Source of the DNA: CAYMUG01 sp964393575
Lineage (GTDB): Bacteria > Patescibacteriota > Minisyncoccia > Spechtbacterales > 2-12-FULL-38-22
Assembly (NCBI GenBank): GCA_964393575.1
Contig: CAYMUG010000002.1
Span: 1-64,000 of the forward strand
Direction of reading: 5' to 3'
Length of the DNA: 64,000 bases
The notes beneath the pieces were generated by a model. It had not been told where the DNA came from and ran no database searches. It was given only the letters and a program-made list of their open reading frames with translations. A program made the translations under genes and the position numbers. Below are positions 25,490 to 33,661 of this stretch, piece by piece. Numbering within the stretch: the stretch's first letter is position 1; the number at the start of each line of letters is the position of its first letter.

Positions 25490-25756
25490 TCAGCGTTCCA
25501 GTTTCTCTCTTATTTTGCTGTATATTGTTTTTGCCGTAAACGCTATGCCTGCAATCATCGCAAACAGCATAACAGCGGCAGTAAAAGCCATTACTATTGC
25601 TACAGTGACACTCATAGCATCATGTACTTCTGTGGGTCTATAATATACGAAAATGTAACTCAGCGCTCCCCAGGTGCCGAGAAATAACATTATAAAGAAC
25701 AAGGTGAATCCGGTGGCTATGAGGGCGCTGCCTATCGATTCATACGTTTTACGCAT
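25490..25756 (-). CDS. Small two-helix membrane protein, paralog unit 4
   Basis: 88 aa: two helices (about 10-35 and 48-75) joined by a short loop YYRPTEVHDAMS, then a basic tail KTIYSKIREKLER. The loop and second helix match the N-terminal half of the 170-aa neighbour (GPVEVYDAV, IAGIAFTAEVIY), so the genes arose by duplication. Strong GAGAGGAGAT precedes the ATG, which overlaps the upstream gene by eight bases. Confidence 0.78.
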   Translation of the reverse strand: MRKTYESIGSALIATGFTLFFIMLFLGTWGALSYIFVYYRPTEVHDAMSVTVAIVMAFTAAVMLFAMIAGIAFTAKTIYSKIREKLER

Positions 25757-26261
25757 CTAATCTCCTCTCTATCGTGTTATAGATTGCTTTTGCTACTGCT
25801 ACTATAATTACAAACAGCACAATAGTCGTAAAACCAGTTACACCTATGGCTAACATTATACCTGAAAAACCACCACTTATATCTATACCCAAGGATAAGA
25901 AGTAACCCCAGACGCTGAAAAACAATATTATGGGAATCAAAGTCAATACAGCAGCTATCACTCTGCGCATTCGATAGGGCATCCAAACATTAAGTTCCGG
26001 CACTCTTCTAATTTCTTCCATGATAAAGCTATATATTACCTCTGCCGTGAACGCAATACCCGCAATTAACCCAATCAGCACAGCAATAGCAGCCAACCCC
26101 ATTCCTATTGAGAAGATTACCCCCACAGCATCATATACCTCTACGGGTCCGTGCGATGCAAGAATATAAGTCAGCGCTCCCCATAGGCCGAGGAGTAAAA
26201 ATACGATGAGCGCAGTGAGTGCCGTAGCTGTCAGCTTGCGCTTGAGTATACCCACATACAT
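25749..26261 (-). CDS. Four-helix membrane protein, tandem paralog units 2 and 3
   Basis: 170 aa made of two fused copies of the two-helix unit: residues 10-88 (LLGLWGALTY ... GIAFTAEVIYSFI) and about 95-168 (FFSVWGYFLS ... VAKAIYNTIERR). The first copy is closest to the 88-aa neighbour. AAAAAGGAG precedes the ATG. No family recognised; a channel, toxin-like pore or scaffold are all possible. Confidence 0.78.
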   Translation of the reverse strand: MYVGILKRKLTATALTALIVFLLLGLWGALTYILASHGPVEVYDAVGVIFSIGMGLAAIAVLIGLIAGIAFTAEVIYSFIMEEIRRVPELNVWMPYRMRRVIAAVLTLIPIILFFSVWGYFLSLGIDISGGFSGIMLAIGVTGFTTIVLFVIIVAVAKAIYNTIERRLDA

Positions 26262-26294
26262 CTACATTCTCCTTTTTGTTGAAGAACGTGTTTC

Positions 26295-26531
26295 TTACTC
26301 CCCGAAATAAATTGCCTCATAGAGTTCTTTTGTTAATCTTGCTGCAACATAAACCAAAAGAGACAACATAATAGTGACAATCAAACTCAATACAATCGCA
26401 ACGAAAATGACCGCGAAAGTATACGCTTCTCCTTCGAAATACATGTAAATGTTATAAGCGAGTACTCCCCAGATACCCAAAAATGACAGTGCAGACATAA
26501 GGGCGAGTGCAGCGGATACCTTTTTGCGCAT
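26295..26531 (-). CDS. Small two-helix membrane protein, paralog unit 1
   Basis: 78 aa, first gene of the cluster. Helix one contains FLGIWGVLAY, the loop is acidic (FEGEAY), helix two ends in ARLTKELYEAIYFGE. AAAAGGAG precedes the ATG. It is directly behind a perfect consensus promoter (26568-26596). Function unknown. Confidence 0.75.
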   Translation of the reverse strand: MRKKVSAALALMSALSFLGIWGVLAYNIYMYFEGEAYTFAVIFVAIVLSLIVTIMLSLLVYVAARLTKELYEAIYFGE

Positions 26532-26567
26532 CCCGTCTCCTTTTCTGTTGGCAAACTAACTGGAATG

Positions 26568-26596
26568 ATTATAATCACTTTCAAGTGTACTGTCAA
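26568..26596 (-). promoter_or_regulatory. Perfect sigma-70 type promoter for the paralog cluster
   Basis: On the minus strand TTGACA (26591-26596), 17 bases, TATAAT (26568-26573). It overlaps the 3' border of the recombinase gene. Confidence 0.85.
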
Positions 26597-26599
26597 ATT

Positions 26600-27550
26600 T
26601 TATTCTTCTCCGTTTTCACCGTGGAGTTTTTTGTGTATTTCTTTCAGGCGCTTGTTGGTTACGTGGGTGTAAACCTGGGTTGTAGCTATATTTTTATGAC
26701 CCAAAAATTCCTGTACTGTTCGCAGGTCAGCCCCTTTAGAGAGTAGGTCGGTGGCAAATGTGTGGCGCAGAACATGCGGGGTAACATTAACCGGCAGAGC
26801 TGCCATTTTAGCGTAACGATTAATCGCGTTTTGTATGTAACGCGGAGACAGGCGCTTGTCTTTGTTTTTAGAGCGATAGTTTATAAATAGCGGTTTTTCC
26901 ATATCCGTGCGGGTGTTGTCATATTCTTTCATCCATTTTAAAGCTCTGGGTGAAAAGAACACCGTACGGGGTCTCTCGCCCTTGCCGGTTATATTAAGCT
27001 CCAGTGTATTTTCAACCTGCCTCAAGTTAATTTGTTCCCGGTCCAAATTCACAAGTTCCGCAATACGCATTCCCGTAGAAAACAACACTTCCATAATAGC
27101 ACGATCCCGCAGGCCTGCGCGTGTATTGGTGTCCGGCATTGAAAGAAGCTTTTCTACTTGCTCCCCGGTTAAAAATTTAACGGAATCTTTGTCCGTTCCC
27201 TTGGGCAGCTTTATTTTAGTTGAGGGGAGGGAGTTTATATCACGGTCGGCAAAATAATCCAAAAGGGCTCTTAGCGATACAAGATAGTAATTCTGTGTTT
27301 TTCGGGAGAGATTTTGATTGTCCCGTGTTTTATATTTGCGCGCAAGGAACAACCTATAATTCCATACCTCCTCTGCCGTTAGCTGGTGGGGGAGTAAATC
27401 TTCTTTTTTCTCGTCCCGCAGCCATTTTTTAAAAGTTTCCAGGTATCTTTGATAGTTTTCCTGGGTTTTATTACTCAAACCTTTTTCTATTTCACAGTAA
27501 TCCAGAAAATCAGGTATATGTTGCATAATTGTTTTTTTTGATTTTTGCAT
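26600..27550 (-). CDS. Tyrosine recombinase, XerC/XerD type
   Basis: N-terminal SAM-like core-binding domain (about 10-100) and C-terminal catalytic domain with the full set: Arg in STGMRIAEL, Lys in TGKGERPRT, HxxR in HVLRHTFA, His in GHKNI and Tyr in TQVYTHV. About 316 aa from the ATG at 27550; 27526 is equally possible since neither has a ribosome site. Most likely the single chromosome-dimer resolvase of a small genome. Immediately upstream lie inverted and direct repeats (27594-27837) that could be its binding or crossover sites. Confidence 0.9.
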   Translation of the reverse strand: MQKSKKTIMQHIPDFLDYCEIEKGLSNKTQENYQRYLETFKKWLRDEKKEDLLPHQLTAEEVWNYRLFLARKYKTRDNQNLSRKTQNYYLVSLRALLDYFADRDINSLPSTKIKLPKGTDKDSVKFLTGEQVEKLLSMPDTNTRAGLRDRAIMEVLFSTGMRIAELVNLDREQINLRQVENTLELNITGKGERPRTVFFSPRALKWMKEYDNTRTDMEKPLFINYRSKNKDKRLSPRYIQNAINRYAKMAALPVNVTPHVLRHTFATDLLSKGADLRTVQEFLGHKNIATTQVYTHVTNKRLKEIHKKLHGENGEE

Positions 27551-27593
27551 AAGGGGAGTAGAAGAATTAGTTATATGAATAGGTTCGCACAAT

Positions 27594-27837
27594 ATAGGTA
27601 AAGCGAATTATGTACTTCTTTTTATTATATATACACACTTTTTTATAGTCAAACCCTATTTATCCTTAAATATATTTATAGATAATATAATAATTCGCTT
27701 TACCTATGCGCAGGTTTTGCGCAACTTTCCTATTAAAGGTTCGCAAGAATCTGCGCTTCGTTATTCATTCTGTGCCTATTCTATTAACATTTTTAAAGAA
27801 ACGCTTTACCTGACGCAAATTGCGCAATTTTCCTATT
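27594..27837. repeat. Inverted and direct repeats upstream of the Xer gene
   Basis: An 18-bp perfect inverted repeat (27594-27611 and 27690-27707, ATAGGTAAAGCGAATTAT) is followed by a degenerate direct copy at 27802-27837; the unit CGCTTTACCT..GCGCAA.TTTCCTATT occurs at 27696-27734 and 27802-27837. The 288-base gap has no coding potential. It may be recombinase or regulator binding sites. Confidence 0.7.
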
Positions 27838-27881
27838 TATTACGGGGTATGTATCCTATATTTGCCATTTTAAGCGTCTTT

Positions 27882-28205
27882 TTAGCCGTCTTCGCCCCAT
27901 AGGCGCTCCCAGGCATTAACTAAGTCATGAAAGGCATTATATCGCGCCTCCAGGGTGTTTTTTACTGCTTCAACCTTATGGATGGCCTGCAGGTACTTGT
28001 TTTTGGCGAAATTTGTAGTTTTGTGAAATATATCTTTACCAAATTGAAAAATATATGAAAACTTTTGACGTGTCCAGTTTTTAAATTTGTTTATCTTTAA
28101 CAAGCCAACTTTATCGGTTACATTTTCAGTTGTTTTGCCGGGCAAAACTAAAAATATAATCAACGCAATCAGAGCCAATGCAATAATTTTATTTAAAATA
28201 GCCAT
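27882..28205 (-). CDS. Single-pass membrane protein, 107 aa
   Basis: One N-terminal helix (about 4-22), then a basic, aromatic, probably helical domain rich in Lys, Phe and Asn, ending in WERLWGEDG. No recognised family. It sits between the LytM gene and the repeat region before the recombinase, on the same strand. Confidence 0.6.
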   Translation of the reverse strand: MAILNKIIALALIALIIFLVLPGKTTENVTDKVGLLKINKFKNWTRQKFSYIFQFGKDIFHKTTNFAKNKYLQAIHKVEAVKNTLEARYNAFHDLVNAWERLWGEDG

Positions 28206-28290
28206 TACCTACCCTATTAAATTTAAACCTTGACAAATTATAAATTATGTTATTTTGTAAAAACACCCCGTTTCTTTTTTACATTATAAC

Positions 28291-28320
28291 AAAAAACCGG
28301 CGCAATATGCGCGGTTTTTT
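28291..28320. terminator. Hairpin terminator
   Basis: AAAAAACCGGCGCA pairs with TGCGCGGTTTTTT with one bulged base. It lies downstream of the minus-strand LytM gene. Confidence 0.75.
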
Positions 28321-28406
28321 GTATTTTTAAGTATTATATTTGAATTTAGAATTTCGGGTTTGTTTGCGTCCTTGGGGTTACCGATTACCGATTACTTGTT
28401 TCTTAC

Positions 28407-29705
28407 TTAAGGAAGATAATTACCCGGATTAAGTGTTGCACCTATGGGCAAAATTCCTTCAATACTACTCTGTTGAGTCCTGAAAGTATCTGCGGCGTAT
28501 ACCATAAAATGCAGGTGTGGGCCGGTACTCAATCCGCTGCTCCCCATATAACCTACAACATCCCCTTCTTCAACCTGTTCTCCGCGGCCTGTTACGGCTA
28601 TATCCGCCATATGAGTATATGCAGTAATCAACCCGTTAGGATGTTCTATGGCTACCCAATTTCCGTAAGCATAGGGCGCCTCCCCTGTTGCCTTCACAAC
28701 TCCACTATCTGCAGCACGCAAGGCGGTTCCATAGGGAGCTCCCATATCAATACCATTATGAAATCCTCCCGCGCCATCGTTGCATGAAGGATAGTATTTT
28801 CGCGCAAAAGAGCTTGTGTTACATCCGTATCCTTGAGTTAGATACCACTGATTCTCTATAGGCCATTTCAGAAGTCCAGGTCTTGCTTCAGGTATTGCGC
28901 TGGGATCAAGTGCAAATCTGAGTTGTTGCTCTAACTCAAAGATCTCCTGGCGTATTTGTTTTTGTTTCCTCTGAGCTTCTGTTAGAAGTTCTTTATATTC
29001 GGATGCTTCTCTTCTGGTTTGTGCCAATAAACTTCTATGCGAAAGACGCCGCCTCTCCAAAACAATTTTTTGATTCCGAAGTGTGTTCTGCTCTTCTTCA
29101 AGTTGTGCTTGTTCTTTTTCCAATCGCTTTTTAGCTTGCTCAAGTTCGACCTTAAGCTTTTTGAGATTGAGGAGTTCTTTATGAACCGTTTCCTGAATGT
29201 TCTTGCTTGCCTGTACTTGGTTGAAGAAATTTGAAAAATCCTCATACTTAAATACGAGTTCAATCACGCTCTGGTCATCTGTGCGGTAAATTTGTTGTAA
29301 TAGAGTTTCTATCTGAAGCTTCTTTTTTTCAACTTCTTTAGTTTTTTCTTCTATTTTTAAATTTACTTTTCTTATAGCCAATCGTGTTGATTGCATTTTC
29401 TCCTTTTTTACAGCTATTTGTGACTCCATCACTGCAACATCCTGATTAAACTGTTCCACTTTTTCTTCCAATGAGCTGGCGCGATGACGGGTTTGATTAT
29501 AATTTTCTCTTTGCTTTTTAGCTTCTTTTTTCAACTGTTCAAGGCGTTCTTCCTGTTGTTTTATTTTTTCCTCAAGATCATCAACGGTGTTTGTCTCTTT
29601 ATGTTCACTCGCTGAAACCAACCCTCCGAATATCAGAAAGATGGTTGCGGCCATAGCCGATAATGCTAACGTGAATGTTTTATTTTTTGTGATTAATTTA
29701 GTCAT
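28407..29705 (-). CDS. Coiled-coil M23 (LytM) peptidase, EnvC-like
   Basis: Signal/anchor (about 10-30), a long coiled coil (about 38-265), then a LytM metallopeptidase domain with FHNGIDMG (HxxxD) and GPHLHF (HxH) intact, so it should cleave peptidoglycan cross-bridges itself or act as a divisome amidase activator. A Cys-containing insert (GYGCNTSSF..YPSCNDG, about 300-325) may form a disulfide. It overlaps the gltX stop by four bases (ATGA). Confidence 0.9.
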   Translation of the reverse strand: MTKLITKNKTFTLALSAMAATIFLIFGGLVSASEHKETNTVDDLEEKIKQQEERLEQLKKEAKKQRENYNQTRHRASSLEEKVEQFNQDVAVMESQIAVKKEKMQSTRLAIRKVNLKIEEKTKEVEKKKLQIETLLQQIYRTDDQSVIELVFKYEDFSNFFNQVQASKNIQETVHKELLNLKKLKVELEQAKKRLEKEQAQLEEEQNTLRNQKIVLERRRLSHRSLLAQTRREASEYKELLTEAQRKQKQIRQEIFELEQQLRFALDPSAIPEARPGLLKWPIENQWYLTQGYGCNTSSFARKYYPSCNDGAGGFHNGIDMGAPYGTALRAADSGVVKATGEAPYAYGNWVAIEHPNGLITAYTHMADIAVTGRGEQVEEGDVVGYMGSSGLSTGPHLHFMVYAADTFRTQQSSIEGILPIGATLNPGNYLP

Positions 29706-31252
29706 ATATTTTTTTCAGCTTTTTCCCCGGCGAGACGAAGACGATCAAGAGTTTCCTCTTTACCTATAACTGCCATAATTTCAAAAGGACCCGGGGAAGC
29801 CTTCCTGCCGGTAAGCGCGGCACGGAGAGGCCAGAGAAGCTTACCCCTGTCCCCTGCTTCATTAGCGTGTTCCATTAATACTTCTTCAATGTGTTCTGTT
29901 TTTTCCCATTTTTCTTCAGGCATCTCTTTTATTATAACATTTAAATTATCCAGCACCTCACGTAATTCCTCAACACTCGTATCCTTCCAGAAGAGAAGGT
30001 TTGCTTCATAGTCGGGCTTCTTAAATACAAACTCAACTGCCTCAGGCACTTCAGATAAAGTTTGTACCCTTTCTTGTTCCATGCTTACAACTTTTTTTAG
30101 CCACTCAAAATTCTTTTCTCCATATATTTCCGTTTGGAATTTGTCATTTGTAAGATGAATAAGACCTGCATCTGCTAAATAAGGCAAAGACATCGCAGTG
30201 AAATCAGATAGCTCTAAATTCCTAATATAGTTCCCATTCATCCAGTTAAGTTTTTTAATATCAAATACAGCTCCGGTTTGTTGGATATCTTCAACTGCGA
30301 ATTCTTCTATAGTTTCTTCGCGCTCCATCAATTCTTTTTGGTCGTCTTTCGGATGCCATCCCAGCAAAGCGAGGAAATTAAACATAGCATCGGGAAGATA
30401 CCCCCCATTCCGATATTCGGACACTGATGTCGCTCCATGGCGCTTGGAGAGCTTGCTTTTGTCGGGACCTAATATGAGGGGAATGTGCATATATTCGGGG
30501 ATAACAACATTTTCCCGGCTGTCGGGTACTTCAATCCATTTAGACATCTCTTCTTCTGCTTGTTCCAAACGGGAAACCCCCATCGCCTCTCGTACCAGCA
30601 TTTGTTTCGGTGTATTTGAAATATGGTCTTCTCCCCTAATAATATGTGTAATATTTTGTTTATAATCATCAACCGCTACTGCAAAATTATATAAAGGCCT
30701 ATCTAAGCTTTTTGCGATAGAAAAGTCACCAAGCAATTTCGAGTCAAAATCAATCCATCCTCGCACCCGGTCATAAAAGGATATAGTTTCTGTAAAATCG
30801 TTTTTCAACCTGATAATTGAACGTGTTACTTTGTCCTCATCCCCTCTTACATCCTCGTCACGGTACTCGCATATGTGGTGTGGTGATTCTTTTCTCTCCA
30901 TTTGCTTTTCTTTCTCTTTATACAATTCATCCTGTGTATGCCAGCAGTAAAAAGCGTTTCCCTTTTCCAGCATTTCCTGAAGAAAACTTTTATACATATC
31001 TATATGATCACTTTGCCGCAAAATATCCCCGTCCCACTCCAGGCCTAGCCACTTAAATCCTTCTAAAATATCTTCCTCCCACCGTTTTTCTGAACGTTCT
31101 GTGTCAGTATCTTCAATACGCACCAAAAACTCAGCTCCGTATTTTTTCGCAAAAATATAGTTGAATAACGCGGTTCTTGCGGTACCCACATGAAGCGGGC
31201 CTGTGGGTGAAGGCGCCATGCGCACTTTTGATTTTAAGTTTTTTTCTGTCAT
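29702..31252 (-). CDS. gltX: Glutamyl-tRNA synthetase
   Basis: Class I synthetase charging tRNA-Glu. HIGH-equivalent motif in SPTGPLHVGTARTALFNY at the N-terminus, KMSKS-equivalent in KLSKRHGATSV (about residue 270), and a C-terminal anticodon-binding domain with TLSEVPEAVEF. 516 aa is slightly long. Probably non-discriminating, serving tRNA-Gln as well, as is usual when gatCAB is used, but that is not visible here. Adjacent to murG upstream and coupled to the LytM gene downstream. Confidence 0.96.
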   Translation of the reverse strand: MTEKNLKSKVRMAPSPTGPLHVGTARTALFNYIFAKKYGAEFLVRIEDTDTERSEKRWEEDILEGFKWLGLEWDGDILRQSDHIDMYKSFLQEMLEKGNAFYCWHTQDELYKEKEKQMERKESPHHICEYRDEDVRGDEDKVTRSIIRLKNDFTETISFYDRVRGWIDFDSKLLGDFSIAKSLDRPLYNFAVAVDDYKQNITHIIRGEDHISNTPKQMLVREAMGVSRLEQAEEEMSKWIEVPDSRENVVIPEYMHIPLILGPDKSKLSKRHGATSVSEYRNGGYLPDAMFNFLALLGWHPKDDQKELMEREETIEEFAVEDIQQTGAVFDIKKLNWMNGNYIRNLELSDFTAMSLPYLADAGLIHLTNDKFQTEIYGEKNFEWLKKVVSMEQERVQTLSEVPEAVEFVFKKPDYEANLLFWKDTSVEELREVLDNLNVIIKEMPEEKWEKTEHIEEVLMEHANEAGDRGKLLWPLRAALTGRKASPGPFEIMAVIGKEETLDRLRLAGEKAEKNI

Positions 31253-31260
31253 AGTATTTT

Positions 31261-32370
31261 CTATTTTATATTCTTCAGTATCACCTCCGCAATCTTAAAT
31301 GCGGACTGCGGGGTTGCAAACCTTTGTGCTGCTTTGGACATTTCTTCAAGTTTTTCGGTATTGTCGGTTAGTTTTTTAATTTCTTGTAAAAATATATTTG
31401 TTGAAAGATTAGATGTACTTAGCGTTATACACGCTCCTGCATTTTGATACGTTTGTGCATTTTTTTCCTGGTGTCCGCCAGCGGAACTTTCTAAAGGCAG
31501 TATTATAGAGGGTTTGCCTGCTGATGCAATTTCATATATACTGCCGGCGCCCGCTCTACTTATGACGATATCGGAAAGTGCAAAAATGTTTTTGAGATCT
31601 TCTTCTTCAAAAAATGGTTGGATGTGCCAACTTGCCGCCTCTTGTTTACTAAGCTTATCTTCGCCTGCTTTTTTAATTTTTGAATAATGTTTTTCCCCTG
31701 TCTGATGAAATATTTCGTAGCGGTTAGTTAATTCTTTAAGCGTTGCAAATATAAGCGAATTTATCGGTGTAGCACCCTGGCTTCCGCCCAGCACGAGTAC
31801 TGTTTTTTTGTTTGATTTTACATTATACTTTTCCCTTACTTTTGCAGCCGAACCTCCGGACATATTTCTTACAGGATTACCCAAGTATTCTGTTTTTTCA
31901 GACGGAAATTCCGGATAAGACCCCGGGAAAGATACTACAACCACACGGGCAAATTTTGCAAGTATCGTATTTGTCATACCGGCTTTGCTGTCGGATTCAT
32001 GTAATATAATTGGAATTCCAAAAAGTCGCGCTACCATTACTGTGGGAAAGCTACCATATCCGCCTTTAGAAAATATTATATCGGGCCTGATCTGAACCAG
32101 GTATATATATGCCTGAAAAAACCCGAATAGTGTTTTAAGCGCGTCCGGTATATTTTTGATCGAAAAATATCTTCTTATTTTACCTGTGATTAAATTCTTT
32201 ATATTTATACCCTCAATTTTTAACTTGCTATTATGAGGGTTGCGCGGTCCTATAAATATTAGTTCAACATTGGCTTCTTTTTTTAATTCGCGGGCCACTG
32301 CAATCAAAGGAAATATATGACCTCCCGTACCCCCTCCTGCGAATACTATTTTTAATGGTTTGTTTTTCAT
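31261..32370 (-). CDS. murG: UDP-GlcNAc:undecaprenyl-PP-MurNAc-pentapeptide GlcNAc transferase
   Basis: Makes lipid II on the inner leaflet. GT-B fold with the N-terminal G loop FAGGGTGGHIFPL, the LVLGGSQGATPIN loop, and the donor site SRAGAGSIYEIASAGKPSIILP followed by GGHQEKNA. 369 aa. Eight bases before gltX and about 40 after ftsW, in the natural order ftsW-murG. Confidence 0.95.
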   Translation of the reverse strand: MKNKPLKIVFAGGGTGGHIFPLIAVARELKKEANVELIFIGPRNPHNSKLKIEGINIKNLITGKIRRYFSIKNIPDALKTLFGFFQAYIYLVQIRPDIIFSKGGYGSFPTVMVARLFGIPIILHESDSKAGMTNTILAKFARVVVVSFPGSYPEFPSEKTEYLGNPVRNMSGGSAAKVREKYNVKSNKKTVLVLGGSQGATPINSLIFATLKELTNRYEIFHQTGEKHYSKIKKAGEDKLSKQEAASWHIQPFFEEEDLKNIFALSDIVISRAGAGSIYEIASAGKPSIILPLESSAGGHQEKNAQTYQNAGACITLSTSNLSTNIFLQEIKKLTDNTEKLEEMSKAAQRFATPQSAFKIAEVILKNIK

Positions 32371-32409
32371 ATTTATAGCGAATTACATGATGCGGGTATA
32401 TTTTATATA

Positions 32410-33498
32410 TTAACGTGATTTAGAAAGCTGCAGAAGAAATCCTGAAGCTGCAAGCATAATAGCAAGTGAAGAACTTCCGTAGCTTATAAAAGGCAGTGTT
32501 ACTCCCGTTAAAGGAAATAGGCCTATAGTTGAGGCAATATTTATAAACGCCTGTAAAAAAATCCATGTAACTATTCCTGTTGCTGCAAATCTGGCGAAAT
32601 TATCTTTAGCCGAGAGTGATATCTTTATTCCCCGCCAAGCTATTATAATATACAGTAGAATTACTATTAATGCTCCTATAAAACCGGTTTCTTCAGCGAG
32701 TATAGCAAAAATGGAATCATTCATAGCAAGGGGTATAAATTCTTTTTGTGTTCCCATAAACGGACCAACCCCGAAAATTTGGCCGGATCCTACAGCGATC
32801 AAAACTTGATTTATTTGGTAACCCAATCCCAATGGATCGCTTTCCGGCTTTAAAAAAGCCAGTATTCTATTCATTCTGTATGATGAACCCTGTACAACAA
32901 CAAAGAAACCGCCCACCCCCAACATTACGAGAGAAGATATATACTTCAAAGAAGCACCTGCTGTAAAGTACATAATTCCTCCTATGATAACAATAATACC
33001 GAGAGCGCTGACATTGGGCTGCAATAAAAGTAACATACTTAAAATACCCATAAATATCAGAACAGACACAAAAGATTCTTTGTTTTTCAGATTTTTTTCT
33101 CTTGAAGCCAGCCATGCTGCCATATAAACAATGAAGGTAAACTTTACTAATTCTGACGGCTGGAAAGTCGCAAAATGTAAATCTATCCATCTTTGTGCGC
33201 CGCTGGTTTGCACGCCTAATCCCGGGACAAACACAATCACTAAAAATATTAAAGAAATAAAAAATATAAAAGGCGCTAATTTTTGTATCTTTTTGTATGG
33301 TATTAAATATAACGCAAGCGCACCCACACCTCCTAATAGAAACCCAAAAAAAGCTTGGTGCATGAAATACCCGTATATGTTACCAAAATCCTCTTTGCTC
33401 TGTGGTATAGAAGCGGAAAGCAAAGTAATAGCGCCTATCAATATTAGCGCCCCCAGGACAATTGCTAAAATTTTATCCGGTTTTTGCTTTTTTGGCAT
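32410..33498 (-). CDS. ftsW: FtsW/RodA family lipid II polymerase
   Basis: SEDS glycosyltransferase with ten predicted helices. Signature stretches: GAQRWIDLHFATFQPSELVKF, the catalytic-loop region KPESDPLGLGYQINQ, and the C-terminal GLFPLTGVTLPFISYGSSS. 362 aa. Next to murG, so probably the division (FtsW) rather than elongation (RodA) member; no cognate PBP is adjacent. Confidence 0.92.
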   Translation of the reverse strand: MPKKQKPDKILAIVLGALILIGAITLLSASIPQSKEDFGNIYGYFMHQAFFGFLLGGVGALALYLIPYKKIQKLAPFIFFISLIFLVIVFVPGLGVQTSGAQRWIDLHFATFQPSELVKFTFIVYMAAWLASREKNLKNKESFVSVLIFMGILSMLLLLQPNVSALGIIVIIGGIMYFTAGASLKYISSLVMLGVGGFFVVVQGSSYRMNRILAFLKPESDPLGLGYQINQVLIAVGSGQIFGVGPFMGTQKEFIPLAMNDSIFAILAEETGFIGALIVILLYIIIAWRGIKISLSAKDNFARFAATGIVTWIFLQAFINIASTIGLFPLTGVTLPFISYGSSSLAIMLAASGFLLQLSKSR

Positions 33499-33661
33499 AC
33501 CGATTTCTAAAGAGTGCGACAGTTGATTGAAAAATCAAGCACTCTGATTCGACGGAGAATGTTTACACTAAATATGACCTTCAATAAAAAACAAGGCGTT
33601 TTTATGCCGCCTACTTATATGCCCTACTCCGCCGGTTGATTTTTTTATAATTAAAATCCAT

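Noticed and set aside
27594..27837. Canonical dif site
   Set aside because: No 11-6-11 arrangement with the usual arms could be aligned; only the proximity to xer supports a recombination role.
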